A stretch of 64,000 nucleotides of DNA, taken from NCBI GenBank assembly GCA_050011815.1, contig JBEKIJ010000003.1, positions 131,609 through 195,608 of the forward strand. The letters run 5' to 3'. Position 1 is the first letter of the stretch; each line of letters begins with the position of its first letter. Source of the DNA: Chersky-840 sp050011815. Its GTDB lineage: Bacteria; Actinomycetota; Acidimicrobiia; Acidimicrobiales; UBA8190. Below are positions 8,374 through 15,877 of this stretch, one piece after another. Below the pieces are notes generated by a model, which was not told the DNA's origin, ran no database searches, and was given only the letters and a program-made list of their open reading frames with translations. Both the position numbers and the translations under genes were made by a program.

Positions 8374-9534
8374 TCAGAGCCGTTCGATGATGGTGCCGGT
8401 GGCGAGCGCCCCGCCGCAGCACATCGACACGAGCGCCAGGTTGGCGTCGCGCCGTTCGAGCTCGTGGAGTGCGGTGGTGATCAGCCGGCTGCCGGTGGAG
8501 CCCACGGGGTGACCGATGGCGATGGCGCCCCCGTTCACGTTGACCTTGTCCCAGTCGATGCCGTGGACCTTCTGCCACGAGCACACCACCGAGGCGAAGG
8601 CTTCGTTCACCTCGAAGATGTCGATGTCGTCCGCGGTCATCCCCGCCTTGGCGAGGACCTTCTCGGTGGCCGCGATGGGCCCGTCGAGGTGGTAGTAGGG
8701 GTCCGATCCCACGAGCACCTGGGCCACGATCCGGGCCCGGGGCCGAAGTCCGCCCGCCTTGGCCCGGTCCTCTGACATCCACAGCACCGCGGCCGCCCCG
8801 TCGGAGATCTGCGAGGAGTTCCCCGCCGTGTGCATGCCGTCGGGGAGCACGGGCTTCAACCCGGCCAGCGCCTCGGCGGTGGTGTCGCGCAGTCCTTGGT
8901 CGCGCGCCACGTGCTGGTGCGAGCCGGTCGGCCCCTCGGGGCCCACCACGGGCGCCTCGAGGGCGAACACCTCGCGGTCGAAGCGACCCTCCTCCCAGGC
9001 GCGCGCCGCCTTGTGTTGCGAGGCGAGCCCGAGGGCGTCGACGTCCTGGCGGGTGATGCCGTACTTCTGGGCGATCCGCTCCGCCGCCCCGAACTGGTCG
9101 GGCATGTCCCAAGGGAAGTCGGGCGGGCGTGAACTGCCGGGCCCGTTTATGGCGTTGGCACCGAGACCGACCCGGCTCATGGCCTCGACCCCACAGGCGA
9201 TCCCCACGTCGATGGCACCCGCCCCCACGAGGTTGGCGACGAAGTGGTTGGCCTGTTGAGCCGATCCGCACTGGCAGTCGATGGTGGTCGCCGCGGTCTC
9301 ATAGGGAAGGCCCATGCTCAGCCAGGCGGTCCGGGTGACGTTGGAGGCCTGCTCGCCCGCCTGGGTGACACAGCCACCCACGATCTGCTCGACCTCGGAG
9401 GGCTCGATCCCGGCCCGCTTGACCAGTTCGACCTGGGCCGTGGCGAGGAGCTCGGCGGCGTGGAACCCCGACAGCCATCCGTTGCGCTTGCCGATGGGGG
9501 TGCGAACCGCCTCGACGATCACCGGTCGTGCCAT
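8374..9534 (-). CDS. fadA5: Acetyl-CoA acetyltransferase, FadA5-like steroid 3-ketoacyl-CoA thiolase
   Basis: The 386-aa protein is a thiolase of normal length. PVIVEAVRTPIGKRNGWLSG at the start, DCQCGSAQQANH with the nucleophilic Cys at about residue 89, NEAFASVVCSWQKVHG, GGAIAIGHPVGSTGSR with the catalytic His, and CCGGALATGTIIE at the end all match the thiolase fold. The order and wording of these motifs closely match my memory of mycobacterial FadA5, which removes acetyl or propionyl units from the cholesterol side chain. The start is ATG at 9534 with GGAGG 8 nt upstream. The divergent promoter region carries a palindrome matching the KstR cholesterol-regulator consensus. Steroid specificity is inferred from family resemblance; a general acetyl-CoA acetyltransferase remains possible. 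Confidence 0.82.
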   Translation of the reverse strand: MARPVIVEAVRTPIGKRNGWLSGFHAAELLATAQVELVKRAGIEPSEVEQIVGGCVTQAGEQASNVTRTAWLSMGLPYETAATTIDCQCGSAQQANHFVANLVGAGAIDVGIACGVEAMSRVGLGANAINGPGSSRPPDFPWDMPDQFGAAERIAQKYGITRQDVDALGLASQHKAARAWEEGRFDREVFALEAPVVGPEGPTGSHQHVARDQGLRDTTAEALAGLKPVLPDGMHTAGNSSQISDGAAAVLWMSEDRAKAGGLRPRARIVAQVLVGSDPYYHLDGPIAATEKVLAKAGMTADDIDIFEVNEAFASVVCSWQKVHGIDWDKVNVNGGAIAIGHPVGSTGSRLITTALHELERRDANLALVSMCCGGALATGTIIERL

Positions 9535-9647
9535 TTGCCCTACCTCCGAGAGAGAATCCGAAAAGATGTCCGGATGTCCGGTTGCGCGAGCTGCCCGCCA
9601 TGAGCGAGATTCCGGCGTTGGGCGCACAGCTCTGAGAGGGCCGAGTA

Positions 9648-9661
9648 TAGAACCTGTTCTA
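9648..9661. promoter_or_regulatory. KstR-like operator TAGAACCTGTTCTA
   Basis: The site is a perfect 6-bp inverted repeat (TAGAAC / GTTCTA) with a 2-nt spacer. It fits the TNNAACNNGTTNNA consensus known for the TetR-family steroid repressor KstR. It lies 114 nt upstream of the FadA5-like thiolase start and 44 nt upstream of the divergent GH4 gene, so it could control either. No KstR gene is in the window. Confidence 0.6.
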
Positions 9662-9704
9662 CGCAAGGTGCCCGGCCGCCCCGTCGTGGTGGAAGGATGA
9701 AGAC

Positions 9705-11051
9705 ATGCAGGTCACAATCATCGGAGGTGGCAGCTACCAGTGGTCACCCAAGCTCATCGCTGATCTCCTGAGCCTTCCCTCGCTTTCGGGGGTGCACCTC
9801 GTCCTCGAGGACATCGACCCCGGCCCGCTCGAGAAGATGGAGGCCATCGCCCGCATCGCCGACGACAAGCTGGGCGCCAAGTCCACGGTGTCGACGACCA
9901 CGAACCAGCGCAAAGCCCTCGAAGGCGCGGACTTCGTCGTGGTCACCATCTCCACGGGCGGGTTCACCTCCATGGCCCTCGACATCGACGTGCCCGCCCG
10001 ACACGGCATCGCCCAATCGGTGGGAGACACCGTCGGCCCCGGTGGCATCAGCCGGGCGCTGCGCAACATCCCCGTCCTCGCCGGCATCGCCCGCGACATG
10101 GAAGACCAGTGCCCCGACGCCTGGTTGCTCAACATCACCAACCCCATGACCACGCTCACCCGCACCGCCTGTCGCGAGACCCGCGTCAAGACCGTGGGCC
10201 TGTGCCACGAGGTGGGTGGCTTCTGCATGGACCTGGCCATCGCCTTTCGCAAGCCCCACACCGCCCTGCGGCCGGTGATCGAGGGGATCAACCACTTCCC
10301 GGTCATCACCGAGATCGACGTCGACGGCGAGGACGGCTTCGAGCTGTTGGCCGAGCTGGTCGAGGAGCTCGGCGGCCTCGACGCGTTGGCCCCCACTCCC
10401 GACCAAGAAGAAGCAGAGCCCTTCTCGAAGCTCGACTTCGCCCGCCGCCATCTGCTCAAGCTGACCCTCCTCGACCGGTGGGGCGCCCTCCTGGGTGCCA
10501 ACGACCGCCACCTGGCCGAGTTCATGCCCGGGGTGCTCACCGAGGAGTCCGGATGGGGGGCGCGGTGGGGCATCAGCCTCACCCCCATGGCCACCCGGGA
10601 GAAACACCAAGCCGAATACATCGCCGAGGTCGACAACGTGCTGGCCGGCAAGGAGGAGCTGGCCACCTGGGACTCGGGTGAGCTGGTGGCGCCGGTCATC
10701 GACTCGCTCATCACCGGGACCCGGCGCGAATGCCCCCTCAACCGCCCCAACACCGGCCAGTGCCCCGACCTCCCCGCCGACGCCGTGGTGGAGTCGATGT
10801 GCGTGGTCGACGGGGAGGGCATCCGGGGCCGCGACGTCGCGCCCGCGCCGGCTCCTTTCGCCGAGCTCCTCCGCCGTCATGTCGCCGTCCAGGAACTGAC
10901 GGTCGAGGCCGGACTGACGGGCAACAAGGCGCTGGCCCATCAGGCCTTCGCCCTCGACCCCCTGGCCGGGCGGGGCGACCTGCTCGACACCGAGGCCATG
11001 GTCGAGGAGCTCCTGGCCGGCACCGCCCGGTGGCTCCCCCAATTCAACTGA
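9705..11051 (+). CDS. Family 4 glycoside hydrolase (NAD-dependent), first copy
   Basis: The 448-aa protein is of normal GH4 length. MQVTIIGGGSYQWSPKLIAD is the N-terminal Rossmann motif that binds NAD. VGDTVGPGGISRALRNIPV and LLNITNPMTTLT are the family-typical core segments. Cys167 in GLCHEVGG and His197 in GINHFPVIT are at the positions of the metal ligands. GH4 enzymes oxidise C3 of the sugar with tightly bound NAD, eliminate the aglycone and re-reduce the product; substrates include alpha- and beta-glucosides, galactosides, glucuronides and 6-phosphoglycosides, and the sequence alone does not decide which. There is no signal peptide, so it acts in the cytosol. Start ATG with GGAAGG upstream. 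It heads an operon with a reductase, aldolase, kinase and racemase. A second GH4 lies at 27208. Confidence 0.88.
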   Translation: MQVTIIGGGSYQWSPKLIADLLSLPSLSGVHLVLEDIDPGPLEKMEAIARIADDKLGAKSTVSTTTNQRKALEGADFVVVTISTGGFTSMALDIDVPARHGIAQSVGDTVGPGGISRALRNIPVLAGIARDMEDQCPDAWLLNITNPMTTLTRTACRETRVKTVGLCHEVGGFCMDLAIAFRKPHTALRPVIEGINHFPVITEIDVDGEDGFELLAELVEELGGLDALAPTPDQEEAEPFSKLDFARRHLLKLTLLDRWGALLGANDRHLAEFMPGVLTEESGWGARWGISLTPMATREKHQAEYIAEVDNVLAGKEELATWDSGELVAPVIDSLITGTRRECPLNRPNTGQCPDLPADAVVESMCVVDGEGIRGRDVAPAPAPFAELLRRHVAVQELTVEAGLTGNKALAHQAFALDPLAGRGDLLDTEAMVEELLAGTARWLPQFN

Positions 11052-11092
11052 GCCACACTGCTTACTGACACACCAGGCAAACGGAGGTCCTC

Positions 11093-11989
11093 GTGAAGCT
11101 GGGATTCGTCGGCCTCGGCGCCATGGGCCTTCCCATGACTCGCAACCTCGTCGCGGCGGGACATCAGGTGACCGTGGCGTCGCGCAGCAGACCACCGGTC
11201 GACGAGGCGGTGGCGTTCGGCGCCATCGACGGAGGCACCCTCACCGACGTGGCGGTGTCCAGCGAGGTCCTCATCCTCTGTGTCCCCAACTCCCCCGAGG
11301 TGGTCCAGGTCCTCGACGGAGTGGTCCCCGTGCTCGGGCCGGGCACCATCGTCGTGGACTGCTCGACGATCGACCCCGACGTGGAGCGGGCCCAACACGA
11401 CCGGGTGACCGCCACCGGCGCCCGGTATCTCGACGCCCCGGTCTCGGGGGGCACGGTGGGCGCCAAGAAGGGCACCCTCACGCTGATGGTGGGCGGGGAG
11501 GCCGCCACCCTCGAGGACGCCCGCCCCGCCCTCGAGCCCATGGCGGGCCTGATCGTCCACGTGGGTGGACCGGGGATGGGCCAGGTCGTGAAGCTCTGCA
11601 ACAACCTCATCTACGCGGCCCAGATGGTGGCCACCGCCGAGGCCACGGCTCTGGCCCTGCGGTCGGGGGTGGACATGGCCAAGCTCCTCGAGGTGCTCCT
11701 CCACTCGACCGGCGACTGCACCGCGGTGCGGACCCGGCTGCCCGTGCCGGGGGTGGTGGCCGACAGCCCCGCCTCGCACGGGTGGCAGCCCGGGTTCATG
11801 ACCGACCTCATGGCGAAGGACCTCGACCTCGCCCTGTCCTACGCGGGGCGCGCCGGTGTGCCCATGACGACCACCGCCACCGCCCGCCAGGCGCTCACCG
11901 CGGCGTCGACGGCGGGGTTCGGGCGCGAGGACTTCTCGGCCCTGGCCAAGGTGATCCTCCGCCTGGCCGGTGTCGGAGAGACGGGGTGA
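11093..11989 (+). CDS. 3-hydroxyisobutyrate dehydrogenase-family NAD(P)-dependent reductase
   Basis: The 298-aa beta-hydroxyacid dehydrogenase begins with VKLGFVGLGAMGLPMTRNLV, the GxGxxG dinucleotide site. VVDCSTIDP and DAPVSGGTVGAKKGTLTLMVGG form the substrate-binding loop characteristic of the family. GMGQVVKLCNNLIYAAQM holds the catalytic Lys, and KDLDLALSYAGRAGVPM is in the C-terminal helical domain. Relatives include 3-hydroxyisobutyrate dehydrogenase, tartronate semialdehyde reductase, threonate dehydrogenase and sulfolactaldehyde reductase. Placed between a glycosidase and an aldolase, it may reduce a three-carbon semialdehyde released by the aldolase or oxidise a sugar acid; this is inference. 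The start is GTG at 11093 with GGAGG upstream, and its TGA overlaps the next GTG start (GTGA). Confidence 0.85.
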   Translation: MKLGFVGLGAMGLPMTRNLVAAGHQVTVASRSRPPVDEAVAFGAIDGGTLTDVAVSSEVLILCVPNSPEVVQVLDGVVPVLGPGTIVVDCSTIDPDVERAQHDRVTATGARYLDAPVSGGTVGAKKGTLTLMVGGEAATLEDARPALEPMAGLIVHVGGPGMGQVVKLCNNLIYAAQMVATAEATALALRSGVDMAKLLEVLLHSTGDCTAVRTRLPVPGVVADSPASHGWQPGFMTDLMAKDLDLALSYAGRAGVPMTTTATARQALTAASTAGFGREDFSALAKVILRLAGVGETG

Positions 11990-12843
11990 GGTCGCTGACC
12001 CCGCTGCCGACCCCCACGGTGATCCTGGCCGCCGATCACCGCGCCCGGGGGGTGATCACCATCGAGCCCTACCGGACCTACGTCTCGGCCCTCGTCGCCG
12101 CCCTCGAGTTCTCCGACGGGATCCTGGCCTCCACCCAGCCGCTCCGCGACCTGGCGGACCTGGGCGCCATCGAGGACCGGCACCGCACCTATCTCTCTCT
12201 CAACCGCACGGGGCTGGCCGGCAGCGCCTTCGAGCTCGACGACCGACTGGTGGCGACCGTGGAGCTCGCCGCGGCCGACGGGTGGACCGGCGTCAAGCAC
12301 ATGACCCGGATCGACCTGACCGACCCCTTGACCGCACCCGCCCTCGAGCTCCTCGGCAAGGTCCTGGAGGCGGCCGAGGCCTTCGAGCTCGAGGCGCTCG
12401 TCGAATGCCTGTCGTGGCGCGAGGGGAAGGTGGCCCGCGACACCGACTCGATCGTCTACGCCGCGGTCGTGGCCCACGATCTCGGCGCCCCGGTCCTCAA
12501 GGTGCCGGTCCCCGACGTCGAACCGGGCCCGGCCCGCGTCGACGCCGTGGCCCGCATCGTGGCCAGTGTGGGGGTGCCGGTGCTCTTTCTCGGTGGTCCC
12601 CGACGTGCCGACCCACGTGGCGCCGATGGGGGTGACGCCGGTGGGGGTGACGCCGGTGGGGACCCACGGGCCGAGCCGCTCGAGGAGATCCGGGACGTCA
12701 TGGCGGGCGGGGCGGCCGGGCTGGCCGTGGGGCGTGTCGTCTACCAGGACCCCGAACCGGCCACCATGGCGCGTCTGGTGGCCGAGGCGGTGCGCGAGGG
12801 AGCGCCCCCCGTCCCCCCGGTGGCGGGCACCGCTTCGGCGTGA
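11986..12843 (+). CDS. Class I aldolase, LacD/DhnA/DeoC-like (beta/alpha)8 enzyme
   Basis: The 285-aa predicted TIM barrel starts TPTVILAADHRARGVITI, like DhnA-type and tagatose-1,6-bisphosphate aldolases. GVKHMTRIDLTDP and VLKVPVPDVEPGP contain lysines at the ends of barrel strands; the second is the likely Schiff-base Lys. GLAVGRVVYQDPEP is the C-terminal phosphate-binding strand. It would cleave a phosphorylated ketose or deoxy sugar to two three-carbon units or similar. The GTG start at 11986 overlaps the previous stop, and the stop overlaps the GTG of the kinase gene, so reductase, aldolase and kinase are translationally coupled. An insertion of GGDAGGGDAGGD type (about residues 212-223) sits before the final strands and reflects local DNA repeats rather than a fold element. 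Confidence 0.72.
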   Translation: MRSLTPLPTPTVILAADHRARGVITIEPYRTYVSALVAALEFSDGILASTQPLRDLADLGAIEDRHRTYLSLNRTGLAGSAFELDDRLVATVELAAADGWTGVKHMTRIDLTDPLTAPALELLGKVLEAAEAFELEALVECLSWREGKVARDTDSIVYAAVVAHDLGAPVLKVPVPDVEPGPARVDAVARIVASVGVPVLFLGGPRRADPRGADGGDAGGGDAGGDPRAEPLEEIRDVMAGGAAGLAVGRVVYQDPEPATMARLVAEAVREGAPPVPPVAGTASA

Positions 12844-14381
12844 TCCTCACCGTCGACCTCGGCACCAGCGTCACCAAGGCGGTGGTGTGGGACGACGACG
12901 GTCCCCTCGCCATCGGCCGCAGCGCCCTCGACTCCACCTACGGCCCCGACAACCGAGCCGAACAGGATCCCGCCTCGTGGTGGGCCTCGGTGGTGGCCGC
13001 CTGCGCCGCGGCCCGGTCCGCGCTCGGGGCCCGGGCGGCGGCCGCCTTCGGGTCCGTCACCGCCCTCGGCTTCGCGGCGGCCCGGCAGACCTTCGTGCCC
13101 GTCGCCGCCGACGCCACCCCGGTGGGGCCCGCCCTGTTGTGGTCGGACCGGCGCGCCGGGGCCGAGGCGGTCTCGCTGGCCCGGTCGTTCGGGGAGGAGG
13201 GGGCCACCACCCTGCGGCGCCGCACCGGGGTCGTCCTCGACGCCGGATCGGTGGCGGCCAAGGTGACCTGGCTGGCGCGCCACGAACCACAGAGACTCCA
13301 CGACGCCCGCTGGCTCCTCTCCCCCCGGGACCTCCTCGCCTGGCGCCTCACGGGCGAGGTGGCCACCGACCACACCCTGGCCTCGGCGACGGGCCTCTTC
13401 GAACTGGCCGGAGGCGCCCTCGTGCCCGGGCTCGTCGACGACGTCGCCGACCGTCTCCCGGTCCCACGGCCCTCGGACGCGATCCTGGGCGGCCTGCTCG
13501 CGGGGCCCGCCGGGGAGCTCGGGCTCCGGGGCGGCATTCCCGTCGTCATCGGCGCCGGGGACCGCGCCTGCGAAGTCCTCGGCACCGGCGCGACAGAGGC
13601 CTGGCCGATGGTCTCGTGGGGCACCACCGCCAACGTCTCGGTGCCCGTCCTCGACATCGGAGACACTGTCCGCGCCACCGATGCCACCGATGCCACCGGC
13701 GCCACCAATGCCACCGGCGCCACCGCCACGGGGCCGGCGGCGATGATCGTCACGCGAGGAGCGCTCGAGGGGTGGCTGCTCGAAGGAGGCCTGTCGGCGG
13801 CGGGATCCCTCCTCGACTGGCTGGGTCGCCTCGCCGGGCTCGACGGCCGGTCCCTCATGGACCGGGCCCGGTCGAGCCCGCCGGGTTCGCGGGGGGTGAT
13901 CGTGCTCCCCTGGTGGGGCGGGGCCCGGGCCCCGTGGTGGCGCGACACGGCGCGCGGGGCCGTCGTGGGACTGTCGTTCGACCACGACATCGGCGACATG
14001 GCGCGTGCCGTGGTCGAGTCGGTGGCGTGGGACGTGACGCGGTGCCTGGAATCGGCGACCCTGTGGCGCGGCGAGGAGGCGACCCCGCCCGCGGGCCTTG
14101 TCCTGGCCGGGGGCGGAGCGCACGTGGCGACGTGGACCGAGATCCTGAGCGCGGTGACCGGACTCCCGGCGCGCCGCAGACGCTCGGGCGAAGCCGCCTC
14201 GGCGGGAGCGGCGATGCTCGTGGCCCGGGCCACCGGCGCACAGGTCGACTTCGACCACATCGACCCGGTCGAGGCCGAGACGGCGCCCGATGCGGAGATG
14301 GTGTCGTGGTACCGGACCCAGCGACCGGCGGTCGACGCCGCCGCCGCCGCCGTGATCGACCTGAACCGATCCGAACAGTGA
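12840..14381 (+). CDS. FGGY-family carbohydrate kinase
   Basis: The 513-aa protein has the two actin-like domains of FGGY kinases. VILTVDLGTSVTKAVVWDDDG is the N-terminal phosphate-1 loop, GAGDRACEVLGTGATEAWPMVSWGTTANVSV starts the second domain, and LVLAGGGAHVATWTEILSAVTGLP is the adenosine loop. Xylulokinase-like features dominate, but FGGY members also phosphorylate rhamnulose, fuculose, ribulose, gluconate and erythritol. Directly after an aldolase gene, it probably makes the phosphorylated ketose the aldolase cleaves. The GTG start is coupled to the aldolase stop (GTGA). A low-complexity insertion of DATDATGATNATG type near residue 280 matches a DNA repeat of gatgccacc/ggcgccacc units and lies in a surface loop after the GTTANVS strand. 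Confidence 0.86.
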   Translation: MILTVDLGTSVTKAVVWDDDGPLAIGRSALDSTYGPDNRAEQDPASWWASVVAACAAARSALGARAAAAFGSVTALGFAAARQTFVPVAADATPVGPALLWSDRRAGAEAVSLARSFGEEGATTLRRRTGVVLDAGSVAAKVTWLARHEPQRLHDARWLLSPRDLLAWRLTGEVATDHTLASATGLFELAGGALVPGLVDDVADRLPVPRPSDAILGGLLAGPAGELGLRGGIPVVIGAGDRACEVLGTGATEAWPMVSWGTTANVSVPVLDIGDTVRATDATDATGATNATGATATGPAAMIVTRGALEGWLLEGGLSAAGSLLDWLGRLAGLDGRSLMDRARSSPPGSRGVIVLPWWGGARAPWWRDTARGAVVGLSFDHDIGDMARAVVESVAWDVTRCLESATLWRGEEATPPAGLVLAGGGAHVATWTEILSAVTGLPARRRRSGEAASAGAAMLVARATGAQVDFDHIDPVEAETAPDAEMVSWYRTQRPAVDAAAAAVIDLNRSEQ

Positions 14382-14399
14382 CCGTGGCGCGGTGAACCC

Positions 14400-15704
14400 G
14401 TGAAGGAGGTCCGGCTGGCCTACGGCCGGGACGGGATCGTGGCCCGGGTCCCCGACGACGCCGTCGTCGTGACCGCGACCGAGCTGCCCGGCCTGGCCCA
14501 CGAGGCCGCCGCGGTGGTCGACGCCCTCGGGGCTCCTGTCGAGGGTCCCCCCTTGGCCGAGCTCCTCGGCGCGGCGGCTCGACACGTGGCGCGCCAGGGC
14601 TCGGGCCGAGCCCCCCGGGTGGCGGTGGTGTTCCCCGACCTCACGCGGCCCATGCCCAACCGCACCGTCCTCCCGCCCCTCCTCGGCGAGCTCGACCGAC
14701 TGGGTGTCCCCCCCGACCGGGTGGACCTCCTCTGCGCCACCGGCACCCACCGCCCCGCCACCCCCGACGAGATGGTCGAGCTCGTGGGGCCCGACATCGC
14801 GCGCCGGTACGCCATCCATCAGCACCGGGCCGAGGCGCCGGCGTCCGAGCACGTCGAGGTGGGCCGCGTGGACGGGGTGGCGGTGCGGATCGACCGCCGC
14901 TACGTCGAAGCGGACGTCCGCATCCTGACCGGGTTCGTCGAGCCCCATTTCTTCGCCGGCTTCAGCGGCGGGCCCAAGGGCGCCTGCCCCGGCCTGGCCG
15001 CGCTGGCGACGATCCTCGAGGCCCACAGCCCGAGCCGGATCTCCGACCCCCGCTCCACGTGGCTCGTGACAGAGGGCAATCCGGTCCACGACTTCGTGCG
15101 GGCCGCCACCGCCCTGGCGCCGCCTGCACTCTCGCTCGACGTCGCCATCAACCAGCGACGCCAACTCACGGCGGTCTTCGCGGGACCCCTGCCCGCCGGC
15201 CATGTCGCGGCCTGCCGGTTCGTCGAGCGGACATCGGTGCAGAAGGTGGGACCGCCCTTCGACGTCGTCCTGAGCACCAACGGGGGATATCCCCTCGACC
15301 GGAACCTCTACCAGGCCGTGAAGGGCATGGCCGCCGCCGAGCGGGTGGTCCGCGCCGGTGGGACCATCGTGATGGCGGCGGAGTGTGCAGACGGCACGCC
15401 GGCCGGCGGTGCCTTCGCCCGGCTCCTCGCCGACGCCTCGGGTTCCGACGACCTCGACGCCGCCGAGGCATCACGGGAGACCGACCGCTGGCAGACCCAG
15501 GTCCTCGGCCGGGTGCTGCGTCACGCCCCGGTCTGGCTCCATACCCGGGGGTTGACCGACGACGAGGTGCGGGGCGCCTTCCTCCGACCAGTGGCGGACG
15601 TGACCGATGCGGTGGCTGAGGCGCTCGATGCCGCCGGGGCGGGCGGCGGCGCCCGGCTCGGCGTCCTCCCCTACGGACCACTCACCGTCGCATCCCCCTC
15701 CTGA
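14400..15704 (+). CDS. LarA-family nickel-pincer racemase/epimerase (DUF2088)
   Basis: The 434-aa protein matches lactate racemase LarA through its length. His117 (in GTHRPAT), His183 and Lys193 (in EPHFFAGFSGGPKG) and His209 (in LEAHSPSRI) are each nine residues beyond the catalytic H108, H174, K184 and H200 of Lactobacillus plantarum LarA as I remember them, so all key residues and spacings are kept. FPDLTRP is the substrate/cofactor loop. LarA homologues racemise or epimerise 2-hydroxyacids, including sugar acids, using a pyridinium-dithiocarboxylate nickel cofactor. Lys193 would carry that cofactor, which LarB, LarC and LarE make; none is in the window. In a sugar operon, epimerisation of an aldonic acid or similar is more plausible than lactate racemisation, but this is inference. 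GTG start, 18 nt after the kinase stop. Confidence 0.85.
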   Translation: MKEVRLAYGRDGIVARVPDDAVVVTATELPGLAHEAAAVVDALGAPVEGPPLAELLGAAARHVARQGSGRAPRVAVVFPDLTRPMPNRTVLPPLLGELDRLGVPPDRVDLLCATGTHRPATPDEMVELVGPDIARRYAIHQHRAEAPASEHVEVGRVDGVAVRIDRRYVEADVRILTGFVEPHFFAGFSGGPKGACPGLAALATILEAHSPSRISDPRSTWLVTEGNPVHDFVRAATALAPPALSLDVAINQRRQLTAVFAGPLPAGHVAACRFVERTSVQKVGPPFDVVLSTNGGYPLDRNLYQAVKGMAAAERVVRAGGTIVMAAECADGTPAGGAFARLLADASGSDDLDAAEASRETDRWQTQVLGRVLRHAPVWLHTRGLTDDEVRGAFLRPVADVTDAVAEALDAAGAGGGARLGVLPYGPLTVASPS

Positions 15705-15842
15705 TCCCGACCCGGCCTCGTCGATCCGACCCGGCCTCGCCGACCCGAGCCGACCCCGAATCGACTCCCGAATCCGACCCCAGGCGACCCCGGAAGAGGT
15801 CCCGGCCCGTGTGCCTCGACGGAGGGGACCAGCGCGAAGTCT

Positions 15843-15858
15843 CTGACGAATGCGTCAG
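15843..15858. promoter_or_regulatory. Inverted repeat CTGACG-N4-CGTCAG upstream of transporter operon
   Basis: This perfect 6-bp inverted repeat with a 4-nt spacer ends 20 nt before the ATG of the MFS-ABC fusion gene, in the 173-nt spacer after larA. The position suits an operator for a dimeric repressor overlapping the promoter. The regulator is unknown. The rest of the spacer holds GACCC-rich direct repeats and no recognisable gene. Confidence 0.35.
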
Positions 15859-15877
15859 GGATTAGCGTTGCGCAGCT

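Noticed and set aside
12741..15203. 820-codon antisense frame across the kinase and LarA genes
   Set aside because: No family resemblance; the + strand FGGY and LarA proteins explain the region completely.
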